From: Acidobacteriota bacterium
Lineage (GTDB): Bacteria > Acidobacteriota > Thermoanaerobaculia > Multivoradales > JAHEKO01
Assembly: GCA_030597375.1 (NCBI GenBank)
Contig: JAUVRX010000006.1
Location: 1-35,713 of the forward strand
DNA length: 35,713 bases
Direction: 5' to 3'
The translations under genes were made by a program, and so were the position numbers. Below the pieces are notes generated by a model. That model made no database searches. It saw only the letters and a list, made by a program, of their open reading frames with translations, and was not told the DNA's origin. Numbering within the stretch: position 1 is the first letter of the stretch; each line of letters begins with the position of its first letter. Shown piece by piece: positions 25,033-32,016 of this stretch.

Positions 25033-25869
25033 GTGAGTGAATCCAAAAGCACCACCATCCACGGCGTCGAGCTCTTCTTGGGCTCTCCGGTGGAGCAGGT
25101 GCCGCCCTGGATCGGACAGCGCGAGGTCCTGATGCAGTTGCTCGCAGCCTGGTCCCGGGTCGAGGCTGCGGACCTGCCCCTGAACCCACGCCTTCTGGGT
25201 AAGCCCGGAGTCGGGAAGACCACTCTTGCATGCGCTGCGGCTCGAGAGCTGGGCCTCGATATCTACATCGCCCAGGCCACCATGGACACCCGACCCGAGG
25301 ACCTCATCGTCTCCCCGGTCCTGGCGTCCGGAGGCGGAGTGCGATACATGGCGTCGCCGTTGGTCAGTGCCATGGTTCGTGGCGGAGCTTTGATCCTCGA
25401 TGAGGGAAACCGCATGAGCGAAAAGTCATGGGCGTCTCTGGCCCCGCTTCTCGACCATCGCCGTTATGTGGAGAGTCTGGTGGCCGGAATCCGGATTCCC
25501 GCGCATGACGACTTCCGCTTCGTGACCACCATGAACGACGATGCCTCGACCTACGAGCTGCCCGAGTACATCCACTCCCGGCTGATGCCGCAGATCTACG
25601 TGGACTTTCCCGAGGAGGACGAAGAACGGGAGATTCTGCGGGCCCAGGTGCCATTCGCTGACGAGGAGGTCGTGGAGTACGTCCTGTCGTTCCTTCGAGC
25701 CGCACACGATCGCGACCTCCGCTACACGGTTCGCGATGGTATCAACCTGGTGCGCTACGCCATGAAGGTCCTCAAGCGAGGCGAGGTCGATAGTCCTCCT
25801 GAAGCTGTCGATGCGGCCATGCGGCTCTCCCTGGCCGGCGACGAACTGGAGGAGTTCGAGATCTCGTGA
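25033..25869 (+). CDS. MoxR-family AAA+ ATPase
   Basis: A 278-residue single AAA+ module of the MoxR/CobS type. Walker A is GKPGVGKTT (residues 56-64), Walker B LILDEGN with Asp123-Glu124, sensor 1 TTMNDD with Asn168, and an arginine-bearing segment EYIHSRLMPQIYVDFP follows. MoxR ATPases are chaperone-like remodellers that usually act with a von Willebrand factor A protein; no such gene is nearby. I chose GTG 25033 because AAGGTGG lies 8 bases upstream; GTG 25021 would overlap that site. The 85-base gap before it holds a weak promoter candidate (TTGAGA 24983, TATTCT 25008, 19-bp spacer). The end overlaps the next gene by 4 bases (GTGA), so its true partner is probably that protein. Confidence 0.88.
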   Translation: MSESKSTTIHGVELFLGSPVEQVPPWIGQREVLMQLLAAWSRVEAADLPLNPRLLGKPGVGKTTLACAAARELGLDIYIAQATMDTRPEDLIVSPVLASGGGVRYMASPLVSAMVRGGALILDEGNRMSEKSWASLAPLLDHRRYVESLVAGIRIPAHDDFRFVTTMNDDASTYELPEYIHSRLMPQIYVDFPEEDEEREILRAQVPFADEEVVEYVLSFLRAAHDRDLRYTVRDGINLVRYAMKVLKRGEVDSPPEAVDAAMRLSLAGDELEEFEIS

Positions 25870-27872
25870 GCCAGCCGAGCGCTGCCAGCTTCGAAGTCGA
25901 CAGGCTGGCCCCCGAAGTTGACGACGGCATTCACCTTCTGCCGGTGGTTCACGAGCGCGTCGAGCTGGCCAGCGTCGCCCGAGCGGTGCTCGATGCCTTG
26001 GATCCGGTAGCGGTGGCAGTCGAGCTACCGACGACAGTCCGGGCTGCGGCAGCCCTGGCTGTCGGACGCTTGCCGCGGGTCTCGTTGGTGATCTCCGAAG
26101 AGCCAGGGGAAGACGCCCTCGTGTGGGTCGTGGCACCAGGAGACCCTCTGGTCGAAGCCATCCGCTGGGCGGAGGAACGGCACAAGCCCTTCTTCTGCAT
26201 CGACCCCGACCTGCCCTATGAGGAGCGCCACTCCGACCACGTTCCCGATCCCTACGCCCTCTGGCAGATGGGCGCGGATGCTTATCTCGAGAGCCTACAA
26301 CGCGGCCTGGAGGAGGGGCCAGTGTCCGAAGTCGATGAGCGTCGAGAGGCCGGGATGGCGTTCCATCTCCGGCAAGCGCGAAGTGAGATCTCCGGACCGA
26401 TTGTGGCTGTCGTCGGAGCAGCGCACGTCAGGGGTGTGAGCTCTCGGCTGAAGGGTCCGCTGGCGCATCCATTCGCCCGGATGCGCCGCAGTCGAGTCGT
26501 GGTGCGACATCTGGCTCCCAGAAGTCTCACGGCGCTGTTGCCTGACGCGCCGCTGGCACATTCCGTCTGGGAGCGAGTGCGGACCGGGGAGGCACCGGTG
26601 GACACGAATCTGGATTCGACGTTCTCATGTCGCGTCTCCGTAATCCGCTTCGGCCTCAGGGTGATCCAAGGGGAGCAGGGGGACAACGAGACCGAACGCA
26701 GGCAGAGGCTGGTGGATTATGCCAGCCTCGAGGGAACCCGAAAGGCCCTCGGTGGCTGGCTGGCGCCCGACCGGGCGCGCCTCGGTGGCGTCGTCTGGCG
26801 GGTCGCAGCAGGCTCCTACAGCGTTCAGACTGGCGAGACGGTGGCCGGCTGGCAGCGCAGGATGTTCTTCGATTTCGCGCGGCGATGCGCCAGGGTGCAG
26901 GGCAACTTGATACCGGGTCTGTATGAATGGGTGGTCGCCGCTCGCGGTGTCGGTGACGACAACTTGGCCTGGGAGGTCTTCGAGGCATCTCGGACCTACC
27001 CCTGGCAGGAGGACCACGCAGAGATCGAAACCGCTTCGATCGACGGCGACGAGCTCGACCTGGGGACCCGGAAGATTCGCTTTCGCCGCCGCTTCTTCAG
27101 GGTCAAGCAGCGGCCGATCGCCATCCCGGTGCGGCAGCACCCCCATCCCGAAAGTCCGGAAGATTGGCTTCGGGCGTTCGATGCGTCAGGCATTTGCTCC
27201 TTCCCTCCGGAAGACCTGGTGGTCGAGGATTACGGGCGATTCCTGCAGAGGAAGGCCCTCTCGGTGTTGTCGGCTGAGCGGCAGAGGACGGAGCCGTTCA
27301 CGTGCAGCTTGCTCGATGGCATCGACATTCGGGAGACGCTCCGCAACGTCCACGAAGACCGGGTCTATGTTCAAGAGAAAGGGAAAGTGCCGGGAGATGC
27401 AGGCTCGGTGGTCGTCGTTTTTGATCGCGACCAGGAGGACGAGCGATTTCCCTTCGCCATGACGTGGTTGGGCGAGCACGATCAGGAGTCGGATATGGCG
27501 TTCTATTCCACCAATCCGGCGGACCAGGTTGTCGGCCCCGGAGTCATGCGGGCCACCTACGGTGGATTCGTCTTGACCCAGCCGCGGGGTAGGCTATCGG
27601 ATGTCTGGTCGGATCCCGACTATCGATGGGCCCGCGGCAAGGCGGAGGTCCTGTTGATGGCCGCCATCGCCTCCAGCCTCGAGAAGATCGTTGTGCATCT
27701 GGCCCCCGCGCCGCCTGCCGAGCCCATGCACCGCTACGCCACTTCTCAGGGCAAGCAGATCCTCCACCTCCCTCTCTCCTCGCTCTCTCCCGTGACGCTG
27801 AAGAAGATCCGGGTCATGCACATCCTGGCCGGCCACGACAAGCTCGAAATCGCCAAAGACTACATATGGTGA
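25866..27872 (+). CDS. Large protein with TraB/PrgY-like N-terminal domain; C-terminal two thirds unknown
   Basis: A 668-residue protein, no signal peptide, no clear membrane segment. The N-terminal ~210 residues show the TraB/PrgY family pattern: HLLPVVHERVEL near 23, DPVAVAVELP near 45, an E-R-x-E-x-G-M-A motif near 157, and VAVVGAAHVRGV near 181. TraB-like proteins are suspected membrane-linked peptidases or pheromone-binding factors; the conserved His and Glu are retained. Residues ~230-668 match nothing I recognise: a basic mixed region followed by a beta-rich segment with VVVVFDRDQED near 515 and LSPVTLKKIRVMHILAG near the end. GTG 25866 overlaps the MoxR stop, so the two are translated together and this is probably the ATPase's client or adaptor. 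N-terminal family call moderate. Confidence 0.75.
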   Translation: MSQPSAASFEVDRLAPEVDDGIHLLPVVHERVELASVARAVLDALDPVAVAVELPTTVRAAAALAVGRLPRVSLVISEEPGEDALVWVVAPGDPLVEAIRWAEERHKPFFCIDPDLPYEERHSDHVPDPYALWQMGADAYLESLQRGLEEGPVSEVDERREAGMAFHLRQARSEISGPIVAVVGAAHVRGVSSRLKGPLAHPFARMRRSRVVVRHLAPRSLTALLPDAPLAHSVWERVRTGEAPVDTNLDSTFSCRVSVIRFGLRVIQGEQGDNETERRQRLVDYASLEGTRKALGGWLAPDRARLGGVVWRVAAGSYSVQTGETVAGWQRRMFFDFARRCARVQGNLIPGLYEWVVAARGVGDDNLAWEVFEASRTYPWQEDHAEIETASIDGDELDLGTRKIRFRRRFFRVKQRPIAIPVRQHPHPESPEDWLRAFDASGICSFPPEDLVVEDYGRFLQRKALSVLSAERQRTEPFTCSLLDGIDIRETLRNVHEDRVYVQEKGKVPGDAGSVVVVFDRDQEDERFPFAMTWLGEHDQESDMAFYSTNPADQVVGPGVMRATYGGFVLTQPRGRLSDVWSDPDYRWARGKAEVLLMAAIASSLEKIVVHLAPAPPAEPMHRYATSQGKQILHLPLSSLSPVTLKKIRVMHILAGHDKLEIAKDYIW

Positions 27873-27875
27873 AAA

Positions 27876-27915
27876 GGCCTTGAGGATTGAGGCGTCCGGG
27901 CGTGCCTTCCGGCCG
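27876..27915 (+). repeat. Interspersed repeat, copy 1
   Basis: This ~40-base segment aligns with 35676-35713 at the window end: both contain TTGAGGCGTCCG followed by GT-x-CCT and CCGGCCG, with a few substitutions and small gaps. It begins 3 bases after the stop of the upstream gene. Both copies lie just downstream of a + strand gene end. Confidence 0.65.
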
Positions 27916-27919
27916 GTCT

Positions 27920-27951
27920 TTGAGGGCTTGAGGGCATAAGGGCTTGAGAAC
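27920..27951 (+). repeat. Four tandem 8-base units (TTGAGGGC-like)
   Basis: TTGAGGGC, TTGAGGGC, ATAAGGGC and TTGAGAAC stand end to end. The array follows directly after the interspersed repeat and lies in the non-coding gap between two convergent genes. Confidence 0.7.
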
Positions 27952-27975
27952 TGCACGGACATCAAGGCATTGAAG

Positions 27976-27996
27976 CGGCCGGACCTGTGCCGGCCG
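27976..27996 (+). terminator. GC-rich hairpin in convergent intergenic region
   Basis: A 7-bp perfect stem (CGGCCGG with CCGGCCG) around the loop ACCTGTG. No T-tract follows on either strand, so it is not a classical intrinsic terminator. It may still shield the 3' end of the upstream transcript. Confidence 0.4.
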
Positions 27997-28034
27997 GGGT
28001 GTGAGGGGGGCCATGAGGCAAAGAGGCAATGTAA

Positions 28035-28055
28035 GGGAGGGCCTTGCGCCCTCCC
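28035..28055 (+). terminator. Perfect 8-bp hairpin between convergent genes
   Basis: GGGAGGGC pairs with GCCCTCCC around a five-base loop CTTGC. It lies between the + strand TraB-like gene and the - strand methyltransferase gene, where both transcripts must end. It lacks a T-tract on either side, so it is only a candidate bidirectional terminator. The rest of the 273-base gap (27873-28145) holds the repeats above and a G-rich stretch, with no supportable gene. Confidence 0.45.
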
Positions 28056-28145
28056 GTCCTGGGGCTTGGGTCCTGGGTGGACGACCACGATCTTACGGAG
28101 GTTCGTTCGGGTGGTTCGCAGGGAGACGGCGGCCGCTTCAACCCC

Positions 28146-28907
28146 TCAATCCAGTTGCCCGTAGTACACCTTCGTGTCGTATTCGATACGGATGTGGTCG
28201 TCGACTTCGTGGAGCTCGAAGATCTCACGCAGGGTCCGCAGCATGTCGGTGTGGCGGGGATGGTTCGGACCGGGGGTGTAGGAGGACGACAACAGGCGCG
28301 CCTTCAACCCCTCGAAGCCGAAGCTCTGGTGATTCTCGAAGGAGGCAGTACCGATGGGCTTGCTACCGAAGAAGGACTGGATGTCCTTTTGCCCGATCCG
28401 GGTGTGGTCCACCTCCTGGTAATCGGTGCCATAGGCGAGCAGGAGCTCCTCGAAGGCCTCGAGAAAGGGACTGCCCTGCTTCCTGCGGTCGTTCCAGATC
28501 AGAACCACCCATCCCTGGGGCTGGAGGATCCTGATGAATTCGCGTCGTGCAGCCCTGGCATCGAACCAGTGATAGGCCTGACCGGCCGCCACCAGGTCGA
28601 CGGCAGCATCCGGCAAGCCGGTGTCCTCAGCGGTGCCGTCTGTGCTGGTGAAGAGTCGGTAGGTGGCCAACAACGCTTCGCCTGCCCTTCGCATATCGAC
28701 ATTGGGCTCGATGCCATAGACCCGACAGCCTCTGTCCAGGAATAGACGGCTTAGAATTCCGGTGCCAGAGCCGACGTCGGCCACCACCCAGCCCGGCGCG
28801 ATGCCACACCTCTCCTCCAGGAGCTCCACGACCTCCGTTGGATACGAAGGCCGGGAGCGGACGTAGCTCTCGACACGGCGCCCGAATCGTTCTGTGGGTT
28901 TTCTCAT
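28146..28907 (-). CDS. Class I SAM-dependent methyltransferase
   Basis: A 253-residue enzyme of the Methyltransf_11/UbiE-like type. Motif I is VADVGSGTG near residue 42, followed by the acidic ribose-binding end YGIEPN near 65, GTAEDTGLPDAAVDLVAAGQAYHWF near 90-115 (motif II and a conserved HWF), and LQPQGWVVLIWND near 130 (motif III). The substrate cannot be read from the sequence; similar proteins are often annotated as small-molecule methyltransferases. ATG at 28907 has no strong Shine-Dalgarno sequence. It is the last of three - strand genes after argS and the PilZ gene, with ~80-base gaps. Confidence 0.88.
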   Translation of the reverse strand: MRKPTERFGRRVESYVRSRPSYPTEVVELLEERCGIAPGWVVADVGSGTGILSRLFLDRGCRVYGIEPNVDMRRAGEALLATYRLFTSTDGTAEDTGLPDAAVDLVAAGQAYHWFDARAARREFIRILQPQGWVVLIWNDRRKQGSPFLEAFEELLLAYGTDYQEVDHTRIGQKDIQSFFGSKPIGTASFENHQSFGFEGLKARLLSSSYTPGPNHPRHTDMLRTLREIFELHEVDDHIRIEYDTKVYYGQLD

Positions 28908-28986
28908 GGTATTCGCTCTGGATGAGCTTCCAGCGACACCCGGTGACTCACCGGGGCGCCTCGACGGGCCTGCGCTTGGCTCGACT

Positions 28987-29334
28987 CTACGACTCCGACC
29001 TGGCCATTACCGCCTCCAGGGCCTCGACATCTTCGGGCGTCAGGTCGAGAAACTGGAGCCCGACGTCGTAGGACGCCGGTGCATCTTCCGGTAACGCCTG
29101 GAGCCAGACGACCTCGGTGAGGAAGGTCAGGGTCGAATCATCCGGGAGCCTCAGCTCGACCTCGAGTCTGTGTCCGGGCTCCATCGGATCATCGCTGTAG
29201 ACCCGAACGCCTCCCAGGCCCAGATCGACGAGAAGATCTCCCCTCGCGGCCAAAGGACCTACGGGCCGCCAGTAGACTGGCGCCCGCAATCGAGGATAGC
29301 GCCTTTTCTCTTCGTGATCCCTGTTATCAGTCAA
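28987..29334 (-). CDS. PilZ-domain protein
   Basis: A 115-residue single-domain protein that would bind cyclic di-GMP and pass the signal to a partner. The N-terminal RxxxR motif is present (Arg11 to Arg15 in RRYPR). The second motif, normally D/N-x-S-x-x-G, reads DLGLGG (residues 37-42): the serine is glycine, so binding may be weaker. The rest has the alternating beta pattern of PilZ, ending in a helix. The frame opens with TTG (29334) preceded closely by AAGGAGAG. It lies 82 bases downstream of argS. Confidence 0.82.
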   Translation of the reverse strand: MTDNRDHEEKRRYPRLRAPVYWRPVGPLAARGDLLVDLGLGGVRVYSDDPMEPGHRLEVELRLPDDSTLTFLTEVVWLQALPEDAPASYDVGLQFLDLTPEDVEALEAVMARSES

Positions 29335-29416
29335 GCTCTCCTTCCCTTTCGAGTCAGGGCAAGCTTACCATCAGCACTCGAACGTGCAGCGCACCGCTCC
29401 AGGCAGGCCGGAGCGG

Positions 29417-31342
29417 CTACATTCTGTCCGGGAGGGGTAGGCCGAGAAGATCGCTGAGCACTGTCAGGCCGCGGACAAACACCTGCATCGTGGCGAGTCT
29501 GGCACTGCGTATCGCGACGTCCTGTTCCTGCAGGATGGGGTGGCGATGGTAGATAGCGTGAAACTTCTGCGCCAGCTCCAGGGCATGTCGGGCCAAGGTC
29601 GAGAGTTCGAGAGAGCCCCCGGCCGCCTCTGTCTTCTGCGGGATCAGAGCCACTGCCAGAACCAGGTCCCAGAGGTCGTCGGCCCAGACCTCCGGTGGCA
29701 GTCCGGCGACATCCTCGGGTGACACCTGGGTGGGCAGCCCGGCCTCGCCGAGGCGGCGGCCAATATTGAGCGCCCTGACAGCCGAATACTGCAGGTAGGG
29801 TCCAGAATCACCCTCGAAGCTCAGCGCTTCGTCGAGGTCGAAGGCGATGACCCGATTGGTGGTGGCCTTGATCATGAAGAAGCGTAGAGCGGCGACCGCG
29901 ATCTGGTGCGCCAGGATGTCCAGGTCTCCGGGGCTCAGATCGCGATTTCGTGCACTGATCTCCTCCCGACTCTTGGCTTCCAACTGGTCGATCAGGTCGT
30001 CCGCCTTGACCCCGATTCCCTTGCGGCCCGACATCTCGAGGTTGCGAGCCTCCTCTTCGGTGTCGTCATCGAGAAAGCCGAACTGGCGGGCCGTCGCTGG
30101 TGAAAGGGTTACCATCTCATAGGCGAAGTGGATCGACTGGTTGGCCTGCTCGAGGTACCCGAGTGCTTCGAGCCCGGCACGAACGATCTTTTGGAGATAG
30201 CTCTGACGGGCGTCGATGACGTTGATGACGCGGTCTGCTTTGCCGAAGATCGGGTGCTCAGGCTCACCATCCACGGTGGTCTCCCAGACCTCCTCCGCCT
30301 GCCAGAAGCGGTACTGGAAGTCCTTGTCGAGCAGGCCGAACTTCCACAGTTGGTAGGCGATGTCCTTGCCGACGTAGGTCACGGTGCCGTCGGAGCGCAC
30401 GATCACCTTGTCGGGATCCTCGAGCCCGGCGAATTCCTCACTTGCCGCCAACGGCATGATCCAGCAACCGGCGTTCTTGCCCTCCGCCTCGAAATGGACG
30501 GCACCGGTCGATTTGAGCTGCTCGGAGGCCTCGGAAAAAAAGTCGAGGCCCAGCACCGCCGACTCATGGGTCAACAAATCGTAGGAGATGCCCAGCCGTC
30601 GCATCGTTGCCAGGTGTCGGCTGACGACCCGGCGCGAAACGAGCCGCCCCATCTCGGCGCGCGGCCCGCCGCCGTGCCCGAGCGCCTGCAGGGCCAGGCG
30701 CCGAAGCTCCGGACGCTCGGGGTTGCCCTCGTACCACCGTCCGACTTCACTGTAGAGGTCCCAGCAGTAGTAGTCGAAGGGCTCGGGCAGGGCAGCGACC
30801 TGTTCCTGGGCCATCTTCCGGAGATCCGTGAAGCCGACGACGACATCGGCTAGCTGCACGCCGGTGTCGTCGATGTAGTTCTCCACCTCCACCGCGTAGC
30901 CCAGAGCTCGCAGCACATTGCTCAGCACATCTCCGAGGATGGCATTGCGAAGATGGCCGACGTGGGCCGCCTTGTTGGGATTGATGTTGGTGTGCTCGAC
31001 GACGATCCGCTCTCCGGCGGTGGAGTCGGGCTGGATGAGGGGCTCGGAGAGAAGCTGACTGGCCACCAGGCTGCGGTCGAGGAAGAAGTTCAGATAGCCA
31101 GCTCCCTCGACCCGGAGGTCCCGAACGAAGGCGGGAGATGGAAAGTCAGCTGCCAGCTCTTCGGCAATGCCTCTCGGGTTGCGCTTCAGGGTGCGAGCCA
31201 GATGGAGTGCGGCAGGAAATGCCAGATCCCCCAGTTCCCTGCGAGGCGGCACTTCGACCCCCGGCTCGTACTCGACACCGAAAAGGGCCTGGATTCTCTC
31301 TGCCAGGAGTCGCGAAAGTTCGCCCTTGAAGCTGCTCAGCAT
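29417..31342 (-). CDS. argS: Arginyl-tRNA synthetase
   Basis: Class I aminoacyl-tRNA synthetase of 641 residues that charges tRNA-Arg. It has an N-terminal Add-1 domain (ELGDLAFPAALHLA near 37), the HIGH box as HVGH (127-130) preceded by TNINPNKAA, the catalytic-domain segment DDTGVQLADVV, MSGRKG at 437-442 in the KMSKS position, and a DALR anticodon-binding domain in the last ~120 residues. The length is a little above the usual 550-600 because of insertions in the catalytic domain. ATG at 31342 has no Shine-Dalgarno sequence; a TAGACT box ends 9 bases upstream, so the mRNA may be leaderless. Divergent from the macro-domain gene. Confidence 0.96.
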   Translation of the reverse strand: MLSSFKGELSRLLAERIQALFGVEYEPGVEVPPRRELGDLAFPAALHLARTLKRNPRGIAEELAADFPSPAFVRDLRVEGAGYLNFFLDRSLVASQLLSEPLIQPDSTAGERIVVEHTNINPNKAAHVGHLRNAILGDVLSNVLRALGYAVEVENYIDDTGVQLADVVVGFTDLRKMAQEQVAALPEPFDYYCWDLYSEVGRWYEGNPERPELRRLALQALGHGGGPRAEMGRLVSRRVVSRHLATMRRLGISYDLLTHESAVLGLDFFSEASEQLKSTGAVHFEAEGKNAGCWIMPLAASEEFAGLEDPDKVIVRSDGTVTYVGKDIAYQLWKFGLLDKDFQYRFWQAEEVWETTVDGEPEHPIFGKADRVINVIDARQSYLQKIVRAGLEALGYLEQANQSIHFAYEMVTLSPATARQFGFLDDDTEEEARNLEMSGRKGIGVKADDLIDQLEAKSREEISARNRDLSPGDLDILAHQIAVAALRFFMIKATTNRVIAFDLDEALSFEGDSGPYLQYSAVRALNIGRRLGEAGLPTQVSPEDVAGLPPEVWADDLWDLVLAVALIPQKTEAAGGSLELSTLARHALELAQKFHAIYHRHPILQEQDVAIRSARLATMQVFVRGLTVLSDLLGLPLPDRM

Positions 31343-31351
31343 GGCCAGCGG

Positions 31352-31392
31352 AGTCTATATCAAGTGGCTCCGGCGGTCCGGCTTGATATGAT
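31352..31392. promoter_or_regulatory. Divergent promoter region between argS and macro-domain gene
   Basis: An 8-bp inverted repeat, ATATCAAG (31357-31364) and CTTGATAT (31382-31389), is separated by 17 bases. Each arm contributes to an outward-facing extended -10 element: TGATATGAT on the + strand (31384-31392, hexamer TATGAT) and TTGATATAGACT on the - strand (31363-31352). No good -35 boxes are seen. Starts would be near 31399 (+) and 31345 (-). Confidence 0.55.
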
Positions 31393-31427
31393 TGGGTGTC
31401 CTCTGAACAGTGAGGGGAGAACTGCGA

Positions 31428-31982
31428 ATGGCCAAGGAGACCAAGAAGAATCTCGTGACTATCAGACTGAACGGGACTCGTCTCGAGCTGACGGAAGGAG
31501 ATATCACCGAGTTCGTCGTCGACGCGATCGTCAATCCGGCCAACGAGAAGCTCGAACTAGGGACCGGAGTTGCCGGAGCGATTCGAGAAAAGGGCGGCCC
31601 TTCGATCCAGAAGGAGTGCGATCGCATAGGTGGAACAGCGGTGGGTACCGCCGTCATCACGGGTGCCGGAGACTTGCAGATCAAGCACGTCATCCATGCC
31701 GTCGGTCCCCGCCTGGGTGAGGGAGACGAGGATCGCAAGCTCGCCTCCGCGGTACGCGCTTCGCTGGCGCTGGCGGATCGGCATGGGCTCAAGTCGATAG
31801 CGATCCCCGCCATCTCGACGGGGAACTTCGGATTCCCGGTGAACCGCTGCGCGCGGGTCACCCTGACTGAGATCCATCGATATCTTCAGGGGGGTACGAA
31901 GCTCGAGAGGGTCGTGGTCTGCGTCTTCGACAAGGAGGCCTTCAGTACATTTCGGAACGAGCTCCGTAGAGGCTTCCGCTAG
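31428..31982 (+). CDS. Macro-domain protein (ADP-ribose / O-acetyl-ADP-ribose binding)
   Basis: A 184-residue single macro domain. Such proteins bind ADP-ribose derivatives and often remove them from proteins, nucleic acids or O-acetyl-ADP-ribose. Diagnostic motifs are EGDITEFVVDAIVNPAN near residue 23, the glycine loop ELGTGVAGAIREKGG near 45, HVIHAVGP near 90, and the second phosphate-binding loop IPAISTGNFGFP near 128. The first ~12 residues are basic (KETKKN). ATG 31428 is supported by GGGGAG with 7 bases of spacing; an upstream GTG at 31410 would cover that site. It is divergent from argS and convergent with apgM. It ends in TAG. Confidence 0.92.
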   Translation: MAKETKKNLVTIRLNGTRLELTEGDITEFVVDAIVNPANEKLELGTGVAGAIREKGGPSIQKECDRIGGTAVGTAVITGAGDLQIKHVIHAVGPRLGEGDEDRKLASAVRASLALADRHGLKSIAIPAISTGNFGFPVNRCARVTLTEIHRYLQGGTKLERVVVCVFDKEAFSTFRNELRRGFR

Positions 31983-32016
31983 TCCGACCTTCTCACCGAT
32001 TCCGTAGCGAAGGGTC

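Noticed and set aside
27920-27951. Tandem 8-base units as a CRISPR array
   Set aside because: Units are contiguous and far too short, with no spacers and no cas genes.
28044-28745. 233-codon + strand frame opposite the methyltransferase
   Set aside because: The minus strand reading shows complete SAM-methyltransferase motifs; the + reading shows none.
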